Assembly: GCA_017449925.1 (NCBI GenBank)
Contig: JAFSYO010000171.1
Location: 1-61,688, forward strand
DNA: 61,688 nt
Direction: 5' to 3'
DNA from: Stomatobaculum sp.
Lineage (GTDB): Bacteria; Bacillota_A; Clostridia; Lachnospirales; Lachnospiraceae
Position 1 is the first letter of the stretch, and every line of letters starts with the position of its first letter. The notes under the pieces are model-generated. The model was not told the DNA's origin, searched no databases, and saw nothing but the letters and a program-made list of their open reading frames with translations. Position numbers and translations under genes: made by a program. Positions 8,343 to 17,318 of this stretch are shown here, piece by piece.

Positions 8343-8459
8343 AAGCAATCAACCTCATTGAAGTGTTTAACTGATATTGCAGTTTGAGACATTCATAGTT
8401 TAGAACTTTCCGATGAGTTACGCAAGAAGAATCGGCAGTGATCTGCAGGGGGAAACGTT

Positions 8460-10880
8460 ATGAATCAGACGTTATACGATTTGATGGACTGGAGAGAAGT
8501 GGAAGAGATCGTATATTCGGAATCAGCGAACCCTCATGCGATCCTGGGCCCGCATCTTAAAAAAGGGGGGCTCCTGGTCCAGGCTTTCCTCCCGGGAGCG
8601 GAAAAGGCGGAGGCAGTTCCCGCGGATACCGGTGATCCTGTGGAGATGGATCTGGAGGATGATGCGGGCTTTTTTGCATGTCTGCTTCCCGAACGGCGCC
8701 CGGTCCCGTATCAGCTGCGTGTGCAGTGGAAGGACGGAAAAGAAGAGCTGCTGGAGGATCCCTACGCGTTTCCCCCGACAGTGGAAGAGTCAAGCCTGAA
8801 AAAGTTCGCCGCGGGCAATGCGGCCGATGTTTACGACTGGATGGGGTCAAAACCGATGGAGATCCGGGGCGTTGCCGGCGTCTGCTTTACTGTCTGGACT
8901 CCCCGTGCCATGCGGGTCTCCGTCGTCGGAAACTTCAATGGATGGGACGGAAGGCGCCACCAGATGCGGAAAGTGGATGAATGCGGCGTGTTCCAGATCT
9001 TTATCCCCGGCGTGCAGCCCGGAGAATTATACAAGTATGAGATCAAAGGGGCGGATCGCAAGGTCTTTATGAAGGCGGACCCCTATGCCCGGGCAGCGGA
9101 GCTGAGACCGGGAACTGCATCCATAGTTCCGGGAGCGGACAGCTTCTGCTGGACGGACGAAGCATGGATGGAAGCGAGGCAGGAAAATACCTTTGCCCAG
9201 GCGCCAGTTTCCATTTTCCAGGTCAATGCTGCCGCATGGAACGGAGGCAGGACCTACACGGAACTTGCGGAGGAACTGTCAGAGTTCGCCGTGAAAATGA
9301 ACTATACCCATGTGCAGCTTATGCCGGTCATGGAGCATCCGCTGGACGATTCCCTGGGGTATCAGTGCACCGGATTCTACGCACCCACTTCCCGTTATGG
9401 CACGCCGGAGGAGTTCCGTTCCCTGGTGAACACACTTCACCGGAAAGGGATCGGGGTCATAATGGAGTGGCCCTGCGCCCGCTTCCCGAAGGATGCCTTC
9501 GGCCCGGCTTACTTTGACGGCGCTGCCCTTTATGAGTACGCGGACAGCCAGGGAGATACCGCGGTGTTTAATTTCGAGCGCCCGGAGGTGCGGAATTTCC
9601 TGACAGCGAACGCCCTGTTCTGGGCGGAGGAATATCACCTGGACGGTCTTCTGGCGATAGATATGGCCTCCATTCTGTATTACGGCAGGGCCGGCCAGAA
9701 CCGGCGGAACATGTACGGCGGCGGAGAGAACCTGGAAGGAGCCGCGTTCCTGCGGGAGCTGACGGCACTGATGAAGGAGCGCTGCCCCGGATTCCTGCTG
9801 TTTGCCGACGGCTCCGCGGAATGGCCCCAGACCACCGGCAGCCCGGAAGAAGGAGGCCTCGGCTTCCATTTCCGGAAGAACAACGGATGGAGCGGCAGCG
9901 TCCTGCATTACGCAGCGGCAGCGCCCTGGGACCGGAGCGCCCGGTACGAAGATATCACCAATCCTATGCTGTACCAGTACAGCGAGAACTTTGTCCTTCC
10001 AATGCCCCTCGGAGAAATGCTTCCCGAGGCCGGTGCGCGCCGGGATCTGGCGGGGTATTTTTACACACACCCCGGGAAAAAACTGACGGGCGGGGCTTCT
10101 CCGGAAAAAACAACTTTGCTGAAGGATCTGAATGCCTTTTACCTGTCCCACCCGGCACTTTGGGAAAAAGACGGAGATCCGGAAGGCTTTGAGTGGATCA
10201 ACTTCCATTCCTGGAAGGAGAATGTCATCGCGTTCCTCAGGAAGAGCAGCAGCGACGCGGAGCGGCTGCTGGTGGTACTGAACTTTTCGGACGATGTCTA
10301 TCCGGAATTCAATATCGGCGTGCCATTCCGCGGAAGCTACCGGGAAGTGTTCAGCACGGACCGGAAGGAATACGGCGGCACCGGATTCCTGAACACCAGG
10401 ACGCTGTTCTCGCAGCAGATGGATGTGGATCTCCGGAGTGATGGCATCACTGTAAAACTTCCGGCCCATGCGGCGCTTATTTTCTCCTGCAAGAGAAAAG
10501 GCGCAGTCCCGGGAGAGAAGAAAGCGGCAGATACCGATGATCTGAAGAGAGTGGCCGTGACACCTAAGAAACCGGCGAGAAAACCGGCGGTGACAGAGAC
10601 CGCGAAAGAACAGGTGGTGAAGGCCGCCGCGGCAGCGAAAAAGCGCGCGGGAGAAGTGGCGGAAGCCGGAAAGAAGCGCGCGGGAGAAGTGGCGGAAGCC
10701 GGGAAGAAGCGCGCAGGAGAAGTGGCGGAAGCCGGAAAGAAGCGCGCAGGAGAAGTGGCGGAAGCCGGGAAACGCGCTGTGAAGACAGCCCAGAATGCGG
10801 CCCAGACCGCGGCCCAGACTGCCGCGGAAAAGGTCAATGCTCTGCGCGGAAAGGATAAGGAAAACAATCTGAATGATTGA
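8460..10880 (+). CDS. GlgB-like GH13 protein lacking all catalytic residues, with 11-residue repeat tail
   Basis: The 806-residue protein follows the glycogen branching enzyme plan. An N-terminal module with PHAILGPH is followed by a CBM48-type module (about 140-200, VGNFNGWDG), a GH13 barrel (about 250-560) and a C-terminal beta domain. The fold-level sequence is clearly GlgB (FPKDAFGPAYFDGAALYEYAD, LYYGRAGQNRRNMYGG, GGLGFHF). Every catalytic position is changed. Region I DWVP-H is EWPCAR (Glu336, Arg341). Region II DGLRVDAVAS is DGLLAIDMAS, so the nucleophile is Ile400 and the preceding Arg is Leu398. Region III AEES is ADGS (Asp450), and region IV SHD is PLG (516-518). It should bind alpha-glucan but not branch it. 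Residues from about 680 on are Lys/Ala-rich and include four 11-residue repeats. The mscS gene overlaps its end by eight bases. Confidence 0.85.
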   Translation: MNQTLYDLMDWREVEEIVYSESANPHAILGPHLKKGGLLVQAFLPGAEKAEAVPADTGDPVEMDLEDDAGFFACLLPERRPVPYQLRVQWKDGKEELLEDPYAFPPTVEESSLKKFAAGNAADVYDWMGSKPMEIRGVAGVCFTVWTPRAMRVSVVGNFNGWDGRRHQMRKVDECGVFQIFIPGVQPGELYKYEIKGADRKVFMKADPYARAAELRPGTASIVPGADSFCWTDEAWMEARQENTFAQAPVSIFQVNAAAWNGGRTYTELAEELSEFAVKMNYTHVQLMPVMEHPLDDSLGYQCTGFYAPTSRYGTPEEFRSLVNTLHRKGIGVIMEWPCARFPKDAFGPAYFDGAALYEYADSQGDTAVFNFERPEVRNFLTANALFWAEEYHLDGLLAIDMASILYYGRAGQNRRNMYGGGENLEGAAFLRELTALMKERCPGFLLFADGSAEWPQTTGSPEEGGLGFHFRKNNGWSGSVLHYAAAAPWDRSARYEDITNPMLYQYSENFVLPMPLGEMLPEAGARRDLAGYFYTHPGKKLTGGASPEKTTLLKDLNAFYLSHPALWEKDGDPEGFEWINFHSWKENVIAFLRKSSSDAERLLVVLNFSDDVYPEFNIGVPFRGSYREVFSTDRKEYGGTGFLNTRTLFSQQMDVDLRSDGITVKLPAHAALIFSCKRKGAVPGEKKAADTDDLKRVAVTPKKPARKPAVTETAKEQVVKAAAAAKKRAGEVAEAGKKRAGEVAEAGKKRAGEVAEAGKKRAGEVAEAGKRAVKTAQNAAQTAAQTAAEKVNALRGKDKENNLND
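10638..10769 (+). repeat. Four tandem 33-bp repeats encoding KKRAGEVAEAG
   Basis: Four in-frame 33-base units (10638, 10671, 10704 and 10737) encode codons 727-770 of the GlgB-like protein. The units differ only at a few wobble positions, which implies recent expansion or ongoing homogenisation. The 11-residue period and alternating basic and acidic residues would give a charged amphipathic helix, as in LEA-like repeats. Confidence 0.95.
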
Positions 10881-11754
10881 ACAGGCAGCAGCAATTACTG
10901 AGGATATTCTGGAAGAAGCGGGAGTCCCGAAGGCGAACATCCTCCTGGAGCAGCTGAAGTCCCAGCAGACAGCGCTGGTGGGAGGAGTGCTCCGGGTGGC
11001 GGCAGTCCTGATTCTGTTCCTCATAGGCCGGGTGGTCATCCATCATCTGATGCGGGGCTTCCGGGCCGGCCTGGAACGGAACAAGGGCATCGACAAGGGG
11101 ATGGAACAGTTCCTTTTGTCCGTCATCAATTTTGCCCTGTACGCGCTTCTGATCATGATGATCCTCACAGGGCTCGGCGTACCCAGTGCCAGCGTAGCGG
11201 CGGCCATCGCCTCGGCGGGCGTTGCCATCGGCCTCGCGCTGCAGGGATCCCTTTCGAACCTGGCCGGCGGCATCATCCTCATTTACACAAGACCTTTTGT
11301 GGTGGGGGATTATGTCAAGACCTCGGGAGGGGAAGGTTTCGTGCAGCATATCGGCCTGATCTACACCGTGCTGAGACAGTTCGACAATACGGTCGTTTCG
11401 GTTCCGAACAGTACGCTGACAAGCGGCGTCATCACCAACTGTACCGCCCGGAACGAGCGCAGGATCAGCTTCGACGTGGGAATCGGCTACGGCGCGGATA
11501 TCGACAAGGCGAGAAGCGTGATCCTCGATGTTGTTAAGAGTCATCCGGAGACGGACCAGGAAAAGACGCCGGCGGTGGCGGTGACGGATCTTCAGGATTC
11601 CGCCGTGAACCTGACGGTTCTGGTATGGGTGAAGGACATGGCCTACGGCGACCAGCTGGGCCTCAGGAACACCCTCCGGGAAGAAGTGAAAAAGCGTCTG
11701 GACGCGGAAGGAGTGGAGATCCCCTTCCCGCAGATGGATGTGCATATTAAGTAA
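10873..11754 (+). CDS. mscS: Small-conductance mechanosensitive channel, MscS family
   Basis: The 293-residue protein has three predicted membrane segments (about 35-56, 75-100 and 105-130), followed by the MscS beta domain with GGIILIYTRPFVVGDYV and VVSVPNSTLTSGVITN, and an alpha/beta cytoplasmic end. The third helix region (ASVAAAIASAGVAIGLALQGSLSNLAGG) is the Gly/Ala-packed pore helix of the family. It would release solutes when membrane tension rises. Its start lies inside the end of the GlgB-like gene (8-base overlap), so the two are probably co-translated. Confidence 0.92.
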   Translation: MIEQAAAITEDILEEAGVPKANILLEQLKSQQTALVGGVLRVAAVLILFLIGRVVIHHLMRGFRAGLERNKGIDKGMEQFLLSVINFALYALLIMMILTGLGVPSASVAAAIASAGVAIGLALQGSLSNLAGGIILIYTRPFVVGDYVKTSGGEGFVQHIGLIYTVLRQFDNTVVSVPNSTLTSGVITNCTARNERRISFDVGIGYGADIDKARSVILDVVKSHPETDQEKTPAVAVTDLQDSAVNLTVLVWVKDMAYGDQLGLRNTLREEVKKRLDAEGVEIPFPQMDVHIK

Positions 11755-11802
11755 GGAACACACAGGCCCTCCGGCCTGTTATGAAAAAGGAGAAAACAGT
11801 AT

Positions 11803-13386
11803 ATGAAAAGAGCGTGCGGCGTGCTGCTCCCGGTGTTCAGTCTCCCGGGAAATTACGGTATCGGAAGCTTTTCGGTAAAGGCATATAAATTCGTGGATAC
11901 TCTCATGAAGTCGAAACAGACTTACTGGCAGATCCTTCCGCTGGGCCCCACCGGCTTCGGCGATTCCCCTTACCAGAGCTTTTCCTCCTTTGCCGGAAAT
12001 CCCTATCTCATCGATCTGGACGAACTGGTGACCCGGGGCCTTCTGAACGAACATGAACTGAAGGAAATGGACTGGGGCAGCGACCAGCGCTACGTGGACT
12101 ACGGAAAACAGTGGGAGAACAAGGAGAAGATGCTCCTGAAGGCTTTCCGCACGTTTAAGGAGTCCCTGAAGCATCCCGAGAGATTCCCGCAGCCGGTGCA
12201 GGACCGCCTGGACAGGAACAGGTACGAGGAGAAGCTGGCTTCCCTTGCGGAGGGAACGAAGGAATACTGCCTGTACCGCGCCATCAAGAACTCCATGGGC
12301 GGAAAAAGCTGGACCGAGTGGGATGAGCCGCTCCGTCTCCGGGATCCTGCCGCGATCCAGAGGTTCGAGCAGGAGCACGCGGAGGAGATCGAGTTCCACC
12401 AGTGGGTGCAGATCGTGTTCCGCGACCAGTGGACCAAGCTGAAGGAGTACGCGAACGTCCACGGCATCCGCATCATCGGCGACATGCCCATCTACGTGTC
12501 ACCGGATTCCAGCGATGCCTGGGCGCATCCGGAACTGTTCCAGTTCGACAAAGACGCGAAGCCGGAGAAGGTGGCGGGATGCCCGCCGGATTACTTCTCT
12601 CCGGAGGGACAGCTCTGGGGCAATCCGCTGTACCGCTGGCCCTACCATAAGGAGACCGGCTACGCCTGGTGGATGACCCGGATCGAGTACGCTCTGACGC
12701 TCTACGATTACGTGCGGGTGGATCATTTCCGCGGTTTCGACGAGTACTATGCCATCCCCGTCGCCCACAAGAACGCCAAGGAAGGCAAGTGGGAACCGGG
12801 CCCGGGCATGCATTTCTTCGACGCAGTGAAGGAGCATTTCGCGGACCGCTTCGAGGAGCTTCCCATTATCGCCGAGGACCTGGGACTTCTGACGAAATCT
12901 GTCATCAAGCTGGTGGAGGATACCGGTTTCCCGGCCATGAAGGTCCTGGAGTTCGCCTACGATTCGGACAATAAGAACCTGTACCTTCCCCACAACTATA
13001 TCCGGAACTGTGTCGCCTACACCGGGACCCACGACAACGAGCCGCTGATGGCATGGATCCAGGGGCAGAAGAGCGAGACCCGCCTGCACATGATCCGCTA
13101 CCAGGGCGGCGAGCACACTCCGGAGCACGACCTCTACTGGGACTGCATCCGCACTGTGCTCTCCAGCATCGCGGACACCGTCATCATCCCCATGTGGGAC
13201 TACCTGGGCTGCGGCGCCGAGGCCCGCGTGAACGCGCCCTCCTCCGCCCAGGGCAACTGGCGCTGGAGAATGAAGCAGGGCGAGTTCGGCGACAACCTGG
13301 TGTGGCACCTGGGAATGCTGTCCGAAATCTACGGAAGAGAAAACAAGAAAGATCAGCCCATAAAGAACGCATCGGAGAAAAACTGA
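11803..13386 (+). CDS. malQ: 4-alpha-glucanotransferase (amylomaltase), GH77
   Basis: The 527-residue protein is a complete amylomaltase. Catalytic regions are intact: GDMPIYV (region I), VRVDHFRGF with the Asp nucleophile (region II), IAEDLG with the acid/base Glu (region III) and THDNE with the transition-state Asp (region IV). The family-typical WQILPLGPTGFGDSPYQ and the 250s loop region (GCPPDYFSPEGQLWGNP) are present. It transfers maltosyl and longer units between alpha-1,4-glucans in glycogen and maltodextrin use. It is the only clearly active glucan enzyme in this neighbourhood, between the GlgB-like and GlgX-like proteins that have lost their catalytic residues. The start has AAAGGAG upstream. 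The next gene begins one base after the stop. Confidence 0.95.
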   Translation: MKRACGVLLPVFSLPGNYGIGSFSVKAYKFVDTLMKSKQTYWQILPLGPTGFGDSPYQSFSSFAGNPYLIDLDELVTRGLLNEHELKEMDWGSDQRYVDYGKQWENKEKMLLKAFRTFKESLKHPERFPQPVQDRLDRNRYEEKLASLAEGTKEYCLYRAIKNSMGGKSWTEWDEPLRLRDPAAIQRFEQEHAEEIEFHQWVQIVFRDQWTKLKEYANVHGIRIIGDMPIYVSPDSSDAWAHPELFQFDKDAKPEKVAGCPPDYFSPEGQLWGNPLYRWPYHKETGYAWWMTRIEYALTLYDYVRVDHFRGFDEYYAIPVAHKNAKEGKWEPGPGMHFFDAVKEHFADRFEELPIIAEDLGLLTKSVIKLVEDTGFPAMKVLEFAYDSDNKNLYLPHNYIRNCVAYTGTHDNEPLMAWIQGQKSETRLHMIRYQGGEHTPEHDLYWDCIRTVLSSIADTVIIPMWDYLGCGAEARVNAPSSAQGNWRWRMKQGEFGDNLVWHLGMLSEIYGRENKKDQPIKNASEKN

Positions 13387-13387
13387 T

Positions 13388-14218
13388 ATGACCGTCACAT
13401 TCCTTGGACACAGCGGTTTCTTTCTGGAACTGCCGGAGGCGGATATTCTCTTTGACTACTATCAGGGAGACCTTCCCTCCCCGGATCCGGAAAAGCCCCT
13501 GTTCGTCTTCGCGAGCCATGCCCACGGGGACCATTTCACCCGCAGGATCTTTTCTCTGGCGCAGAAAACAGAGAAGATCCTCTACATCCTTTCGGACGAT
13601 ATTCCGAAGAATAAAGTGCCGGGTGATCTGATGACTGCGGGTAAAGTGCGCTTCACCGGACCGGACAAAGACTTCCGGGTCATGGTTCCGCAGGCGGGAC
13701 CAGGCGGTTCGGGGGAACCTGCGGGAAATACAGGCACTTCCGTCCGGGTGCGGACCTTCCTTTCCACAGACGCGGGCGTGGCGTTCCTTCTGGACGTTCC
13801 GGACGTGCCATCCGGAAACGGAAAGTCCGGGACGGCCGGCGTTTTCACCGGCGCCAGGATCTACCACGCCGGGGACTTGAACGATTGGCACTGGGACGAT
13901 GTGGACCAGGAATGGAATGACGAACAGTACCGGGGCTACCAGGACGCGCTGAAAAAGATCGCGGCCTGCGTTTCAGAAGACGGCCATGTGCCGGACGCCG
14001 CGTTTGTGCCGGTGGACACCCGCCTGGGAGACGGCGAGTTTTTCTGGATGGGTCTGGATGAGTATATGAAAGCAGTCGGGGCGCGGAGCATCTTCCCCAT
14101 GCATCTCTTCGGGGACCCTGCGGTCATTGACCGCATGCGGGAGCTGCCCTGCGCGGAAGCTTACCGGGACCGCATTTTAGGGAGCGGGACGCCGGGAGAA
14201 AAGTTTAGGAGTGTATGA
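13388..14218 (+). CDS. Metallo-beta-lactamase-fold hydrolase
   Basis: The 276-residue protein begins MTVTFLGHSGFFLEL and has the metal motif SHAHGDHF, then HAGDLN and FPMHLFGD, the His/Asp pattern of MBL-fold hydrolases related to UPF0173 and UlaG-like proteins. The substrate is unknown. Two low-complexity stretches (about 99-117, rich in G, P, S and T, and about 137-157) interrupt the sequence where relatives are shorter. It starts one base after malQ and ends four bases before pyrC, so malQ, this gene and pyrC probably share a transcript. Confidence 0.8.
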   Translation: MTVTFLGHSGFFLELPEADILFDYYQGDLPSPDPEKPLFVFASHAHGDHFTRRIFSLAQKTEKILYILSDDIPKNKVPGDLMTAGKVRFTGPDKDFRVMVPQAGPGGSGEPAGNTGTSVRVRTFLSTDAGVAFLLDVPDVPSGNGKSGTAGVFTGARIYHAGDLNDWHWDDVDQEWNDEQYRGYQDALKKIAACVSEDGHVPDAAFVPVDTRLGDGEFFWMGLDEYMKAVGARSIFPMHLFGDPAVIDRMRELPCAEAYRDRILGSGTPGEKFRSV

Positions 14219-14221
14219 ATT

Positions 14222-15571
14222 ATGATAATGCTGAGAGAGGTACGCCTCTTGGATCCCCCTTCCAGGACAGACGCTGTCCGGGATATACTGATCGCAGAAA
14301 GAAAGGTCATTAAGATCGGGGAGAAACTGGAGCTGGACGCCAGACTGATCGCGGAAGCGAAGGGCGAGGTGCTGCAGATCATCGACTGCAAAGGCCTTTG
14401 CGTCGCGCCGGGTCTTGTGGATGGACACGTCCACTTCCGGGATCCGGGGTTCACTTATAAAGAAGATGTGGAGACGGGGACCCGCGCGGCAGCGGCGGGG
14501 GGCTATACTTCCGTCATCTGCATGGCGAACACGAATCCGGTGGTCGACAACGAAGATACCATCGTTGACCTGATCCGGAAAGGCAGAAGAAGTCCGATCC
14601 ATGTGTACAGCTGCTCTTCCGTCACCAAATCTCTCCGGGGCGAGGAACTGGTGGACATGAAGCTTATGAAGGAGTGCGGAGCGGTGGGCTTCACCGACGA
14701 CGGCATTCCGATTATAAAAGAAGAACTGGTCAAAGAGGCCATGCGGACAGCCCGAAGGCTGAAGCTTCCTATGTCCTTCCACGAGGAGGACCCGAAATAC
14801 ATCAAGGAGCACGGGATCAATGCCGGAGAAACGGCGGCCGGGATGGGCCTGACCGGCGCTGACCGGAAGGCTGAGAGCACCATGGCGGAAAGAGACTGCC
14901 GCCTGGCTGGCGAGACCGGCGCCACCATCGTGATCCAGCACATCAGCGCGAAGGAAACAGTGGATATCATCCGCAAGGCAAAGAAAGCGGGCGTCCGGGT
15001 CTTCGGCGAGGCGACGCCGCATCACTTTTCCCTGACGGAGGAAGCGGTGCGGCTGTACGGCAGCAACGCAAAGATGAATCCGCCGCTCCGCACGGAAGAG
15101 GACCGCAAGGCCATCATCGCGGGACTGAAAGACGGCACCATCGAGACCATTGCCACGGACCACGCGCCCCATTCCAAAGATGAAAAGGACCGCCCCTTCA
15201 CCCAGGCGCCCAGCGGCATCATCGGCCTCGAGACCGCCTTCGCCCTGGGACTGATGAACCTGGTCAAGCCGGGACATCTGACACTGCTGCAGCTGATATC
15301 GAAGATGAGTACCGAACCGGCCCGGCTCTATGGACTGGACGCAGGGTGCATCAAGGAAGACGGCCCGGCGGACCTGATCCTTTTCGACCCGGATCTCTCC
15401 TGGTGTTACCTGGCGCCCCAGAGCAAGTCCAGCAATTCCCCGTGGCTGGGAAAGACGCTGAAGGGAAAAGTACTCATCACCATGTGCGAAGGCGCTGTCG
15501 TCTATGAAGACACCCGGAACTTCGGGGACCGCCGGCTCCCGGCAGGGAAAAAGATGACAAGCATACCATAA
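14222..15571 (+). CDS. pyrC: Dihydroorotase
   Basis: The 449-residue protein is a class I-type dihydroorotase, the pyrimidine pathway enzyme that interconverts carbamoyl aspartate and dihydroorotate. It shows the zinc motif VDGHVHFRDPG, ANTNPVVDN (substrate contacts), FTDDGIPI, metal-binding His residues in IQHISA and ATPHHF, and ATDHAPH with the catalytic Asp. The ATG at 14222 has AGGAG ten bases upstream, and a second in-frame ATG lies at 14228. No other pyrimidine gene is in the window, so it sits apart from a pyr operon. Confidence 0.93.
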   Translation: MIMLREVRLLDPPSRTDAVRDILIAERKVIKIGEKLELDARLIAEAKGEVLQIIDCKGLCVAPGLVDGHVHFRDPGFTYKEDVETGTRAAAAGGYTSVICMANTNPVVDNEDTIVDLIRKGRRSPIHVYSCSSVTKSLRGEELVDMKLMKECGAVGFTDDGIPIIKEELVKEAMRTARRLKLPMSFHEEDPKYIKEHGINAGETAAGMGLTGADRKAESTMAERDCRLAGETGATIVIQHISAKETVDIIRKAKKAGVRVFGEATPHHFSLTEEAVRLYGSNAKMNPPLRTEEDRKAIIAGLKDGTIETIATDHAPHSKDEKDRPFTQAPSGIIGLETAFALGLMNLVKPGHLTLLQLISKMSTEPARLYGLDAGCIKEDGPADLILFDPDLSWCYLAPQSKSSNSPWLGKTLKGKVLITMCEGAVVYEDTRNFGDRRLPAGKKMTSIP

Positions 15572-15636
15572 GCATTCCGCATCCCGGGACCGGGGTGCAA
15601 AATCTCTAAACAAGCAGGAAAGGCTGGAACTATTTT

Positions 15637-17274
15637 ATGATCAGTGCAAACGGCATTACATTCCGCGTCGGTAAAAAGGCGCTCTTTGAGGATGTCAACA
15701 TTCAGTTTACGGAGGGGAACTGCTACGGGTTGATCGGCGCCAACGGGACCGGAAAATCCACCTTCCTGAAGATCCTGTCGGGGCAGCTGGATTCCACCAA
15801 CGGACACATTGCCATCACCCCCGGTCAGCGTCTCTCCTTCCTGGAGCAGGATCACTTTAAGTATGACGACTTCACAGTCATCGACACCGTGATCATGGGC
15901 AACCAGCGCCTCTACGACATCATGAAGGAGAAAGACGCGCTCTACGCCAAGGAGGATTTCACGGACGAGGACGGCATCAAAGCCGCGGATCTGGAGACGG
16001 AGTTCGCATCCATGAACGGGTGGGACGCAGAGAGCGATGCCGCGAACCTTCTGAACGGCCTCGGCGTGGAAACGGACCACCACTACTCCCTGATGAAGGA
16101 CCTGAACGGTTCCCTGAAGGTCAAAGTGCTTCTGGCGCGGGCCCTGTTCGGAAATCCCGACATCCTTCTCCTGGACGAGCCGACGAACCATCTGGACCTG
16201 GATGCCATCGGATGGCTGGAGGAGTTCCTCATCAACTTTGAGAATACGGTCATCGTAGTGTCCCACGACCGTTATTTCCTGAACAAAGTCTGCACCATGA
16301 TTGCGGACATCGATTACGGAAAGATCCAGCTCTACGCCGGCAACTACGATTTCTGGTACGAGTCCAGCCAGCTGATGGTCCGGCAGATGAAGGAAGCCAA
16401 CCGGAAGAAGGAAGAAAAGATCAAGGAACTGAAGGAATTCATCCAGCGCTTCGCGGCGAATGCCTCCAAGTCCAAACAGGCCACCTCCCGAAAGAGAGCC
16501 CTGGAAAAGATCGAGCTGGACGAGATGCGTCCCTCCTCCCGGAAATATCCCTTTATCGATTTCCGTCCCTCCAGGGACATCGGCAACGAGGTCCTGACGG
16601 TGGAGAACCTGACCAAGACCGTGGAAGGCGTGAAGGTGCTGGACCACATCAGCTTCACCCTGAACCGTACGGACAAAGTGGCGTTGGTGGGCCCGAACGA
16701 GCGTGCCAAGACCACGCTGTTCCGCATTCTTGCCGGCGAGATCGAACCGGACGAAGGAAGCTACAAGTGGGGCCTCACCACCACCCAGTCCTACTTCCCG
16801 AAGGACAATACGAAGATCTTCTCGGGCGATGAGACCATCGTGGAGTGGCTGACCCAGTTCTCCGAGATCAAGGACGCCACCTACGTCCGCGGATTCCTGG
16901 GCCGCATGCTCTTCGCAGGCGAGGACGGCGTGAAAAAGGTGAATGTCCTGTCCGGCGGCGAGAAAGTGCGGGTGATGCTGTCAAAGCTCATGATCAGCGC
17001 GGCGAACGTCCTTCTGCTGGATGAGCCCACGGACCACCTGGACATGGAATCCATCACGGCACTGAACAACGGCCTGATCAAATTCCCCGGCGTCCTGATC
17101 TTCTCCTCCCGTGACCACCAGATCGTGGAGACTACGGCGAACCGCATCATGGAGATCATCAACGGAAAGCTGGTGGACAAGATCACCACCTACGACGCTT
17201 ACCTGGAGAGCGACGAGATGGCGAGAAAGAGATTCACATATACCGTCAGCGAGTCGGATGCGAAGGACGACTGA
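15637..17274 (+). CDS. ABC-F family ATPase (YkpA/YbiT-like) with one degenerate ATP site
   Basis: The 545-residue soluble protein has two ABC ATPase domains and the ABC-F linker (about 240-310) and acts on ribosomes by family analogy. ATP site 1 is intact: Walker A GANGTGKST (34-42), Walker B LLLDE (177-181), His210 in VSHDR, and the partner signature LSGGE (438-442). ATP site 2 is degenerate in three elements: Walker A is GPNERAKTT (352-360), the switch His is Arg492 (SRDHQ), and the partner signature from domain 1 is LNGSL (156-160) instead of LSGGQ. The catalytic Glu of DEPTDHLD is kept. As I recall, an altered second Walker A is common in the YkpA-like branch, while the signature and switch changes look unusual. 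An imperfect hairpin (15579-15598) precedes the gene. Confidence 0.88.
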   Translation: MISANGITFRVGKKALFEDVNIQFTEGNCYGLIGANGTGKSTFLKILSGQLDSTNGHIAITPGQRLSFLEQDHFKYDDFTVIDTVIMGNQRLYDIMKEKDALYAKEDFTDEDGIKAADLETEFASMNGWDAESDAANLLNGLGVETDHHYSLMKDLNGSLKVKVLLARALFGNPDILLLDEPTNHLDLDAIGWLEEFLINFENTVIVVSHDRYFLNKVCTMIADIDYGKIQLYAGNYDFWYESSQLMVRQMKEANRKKEEKIKELKEFIQRFAANASKSKQATSRKRALEKIELDEMRPSSRKYPFIDFRPSRDIGNEVLTVENLTKTVEGVKVLDHISFTLNRTDKVALVGPNERAKTTLFRILAGEIEPDEGSYKWGLTTTQSYFPKDNTKIFSGDETIVEWLTQFSEIKDATYVRGFLGRMLFAGEDGVKKVNVLSGGEKVRVMLSKLMISAANVLLLDEPTDHLDMESITALNNGLIKFPGVLIFSSRDHQIVETTANRIMEIINGKLVDKITTYDAYLESDEMARKRFTYTVSESDAKDD

Positions 17275-17318
17275 TCTCCGGAGCAATCCGTCTTCGAGCG
17301 ATATAATGGAGGAAAGGA

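Noticed and set aside
8460..10880. GlgB-like gene as a frameshifted pseudogene
   Set aside because: The frame is open for 806 codons, motif spacing is preserved without gaps, and the substitutions are confined mainly to active-site positions.
9279..11039. 586-residue minus-strand open frame
   Set aside because: Long shadow frames are common in this G/C-rich sequence. It is opposite the GlgB-like gene and has no recognisable domain.
15579..15598. Hairpin before the ABC-F gene as a terminator or attenuator
   Set aside because: The stem is good but it is followed by AAAATC rather than a T tract on the plus strand, and there is no leader peptide or antiterminator that I can see.
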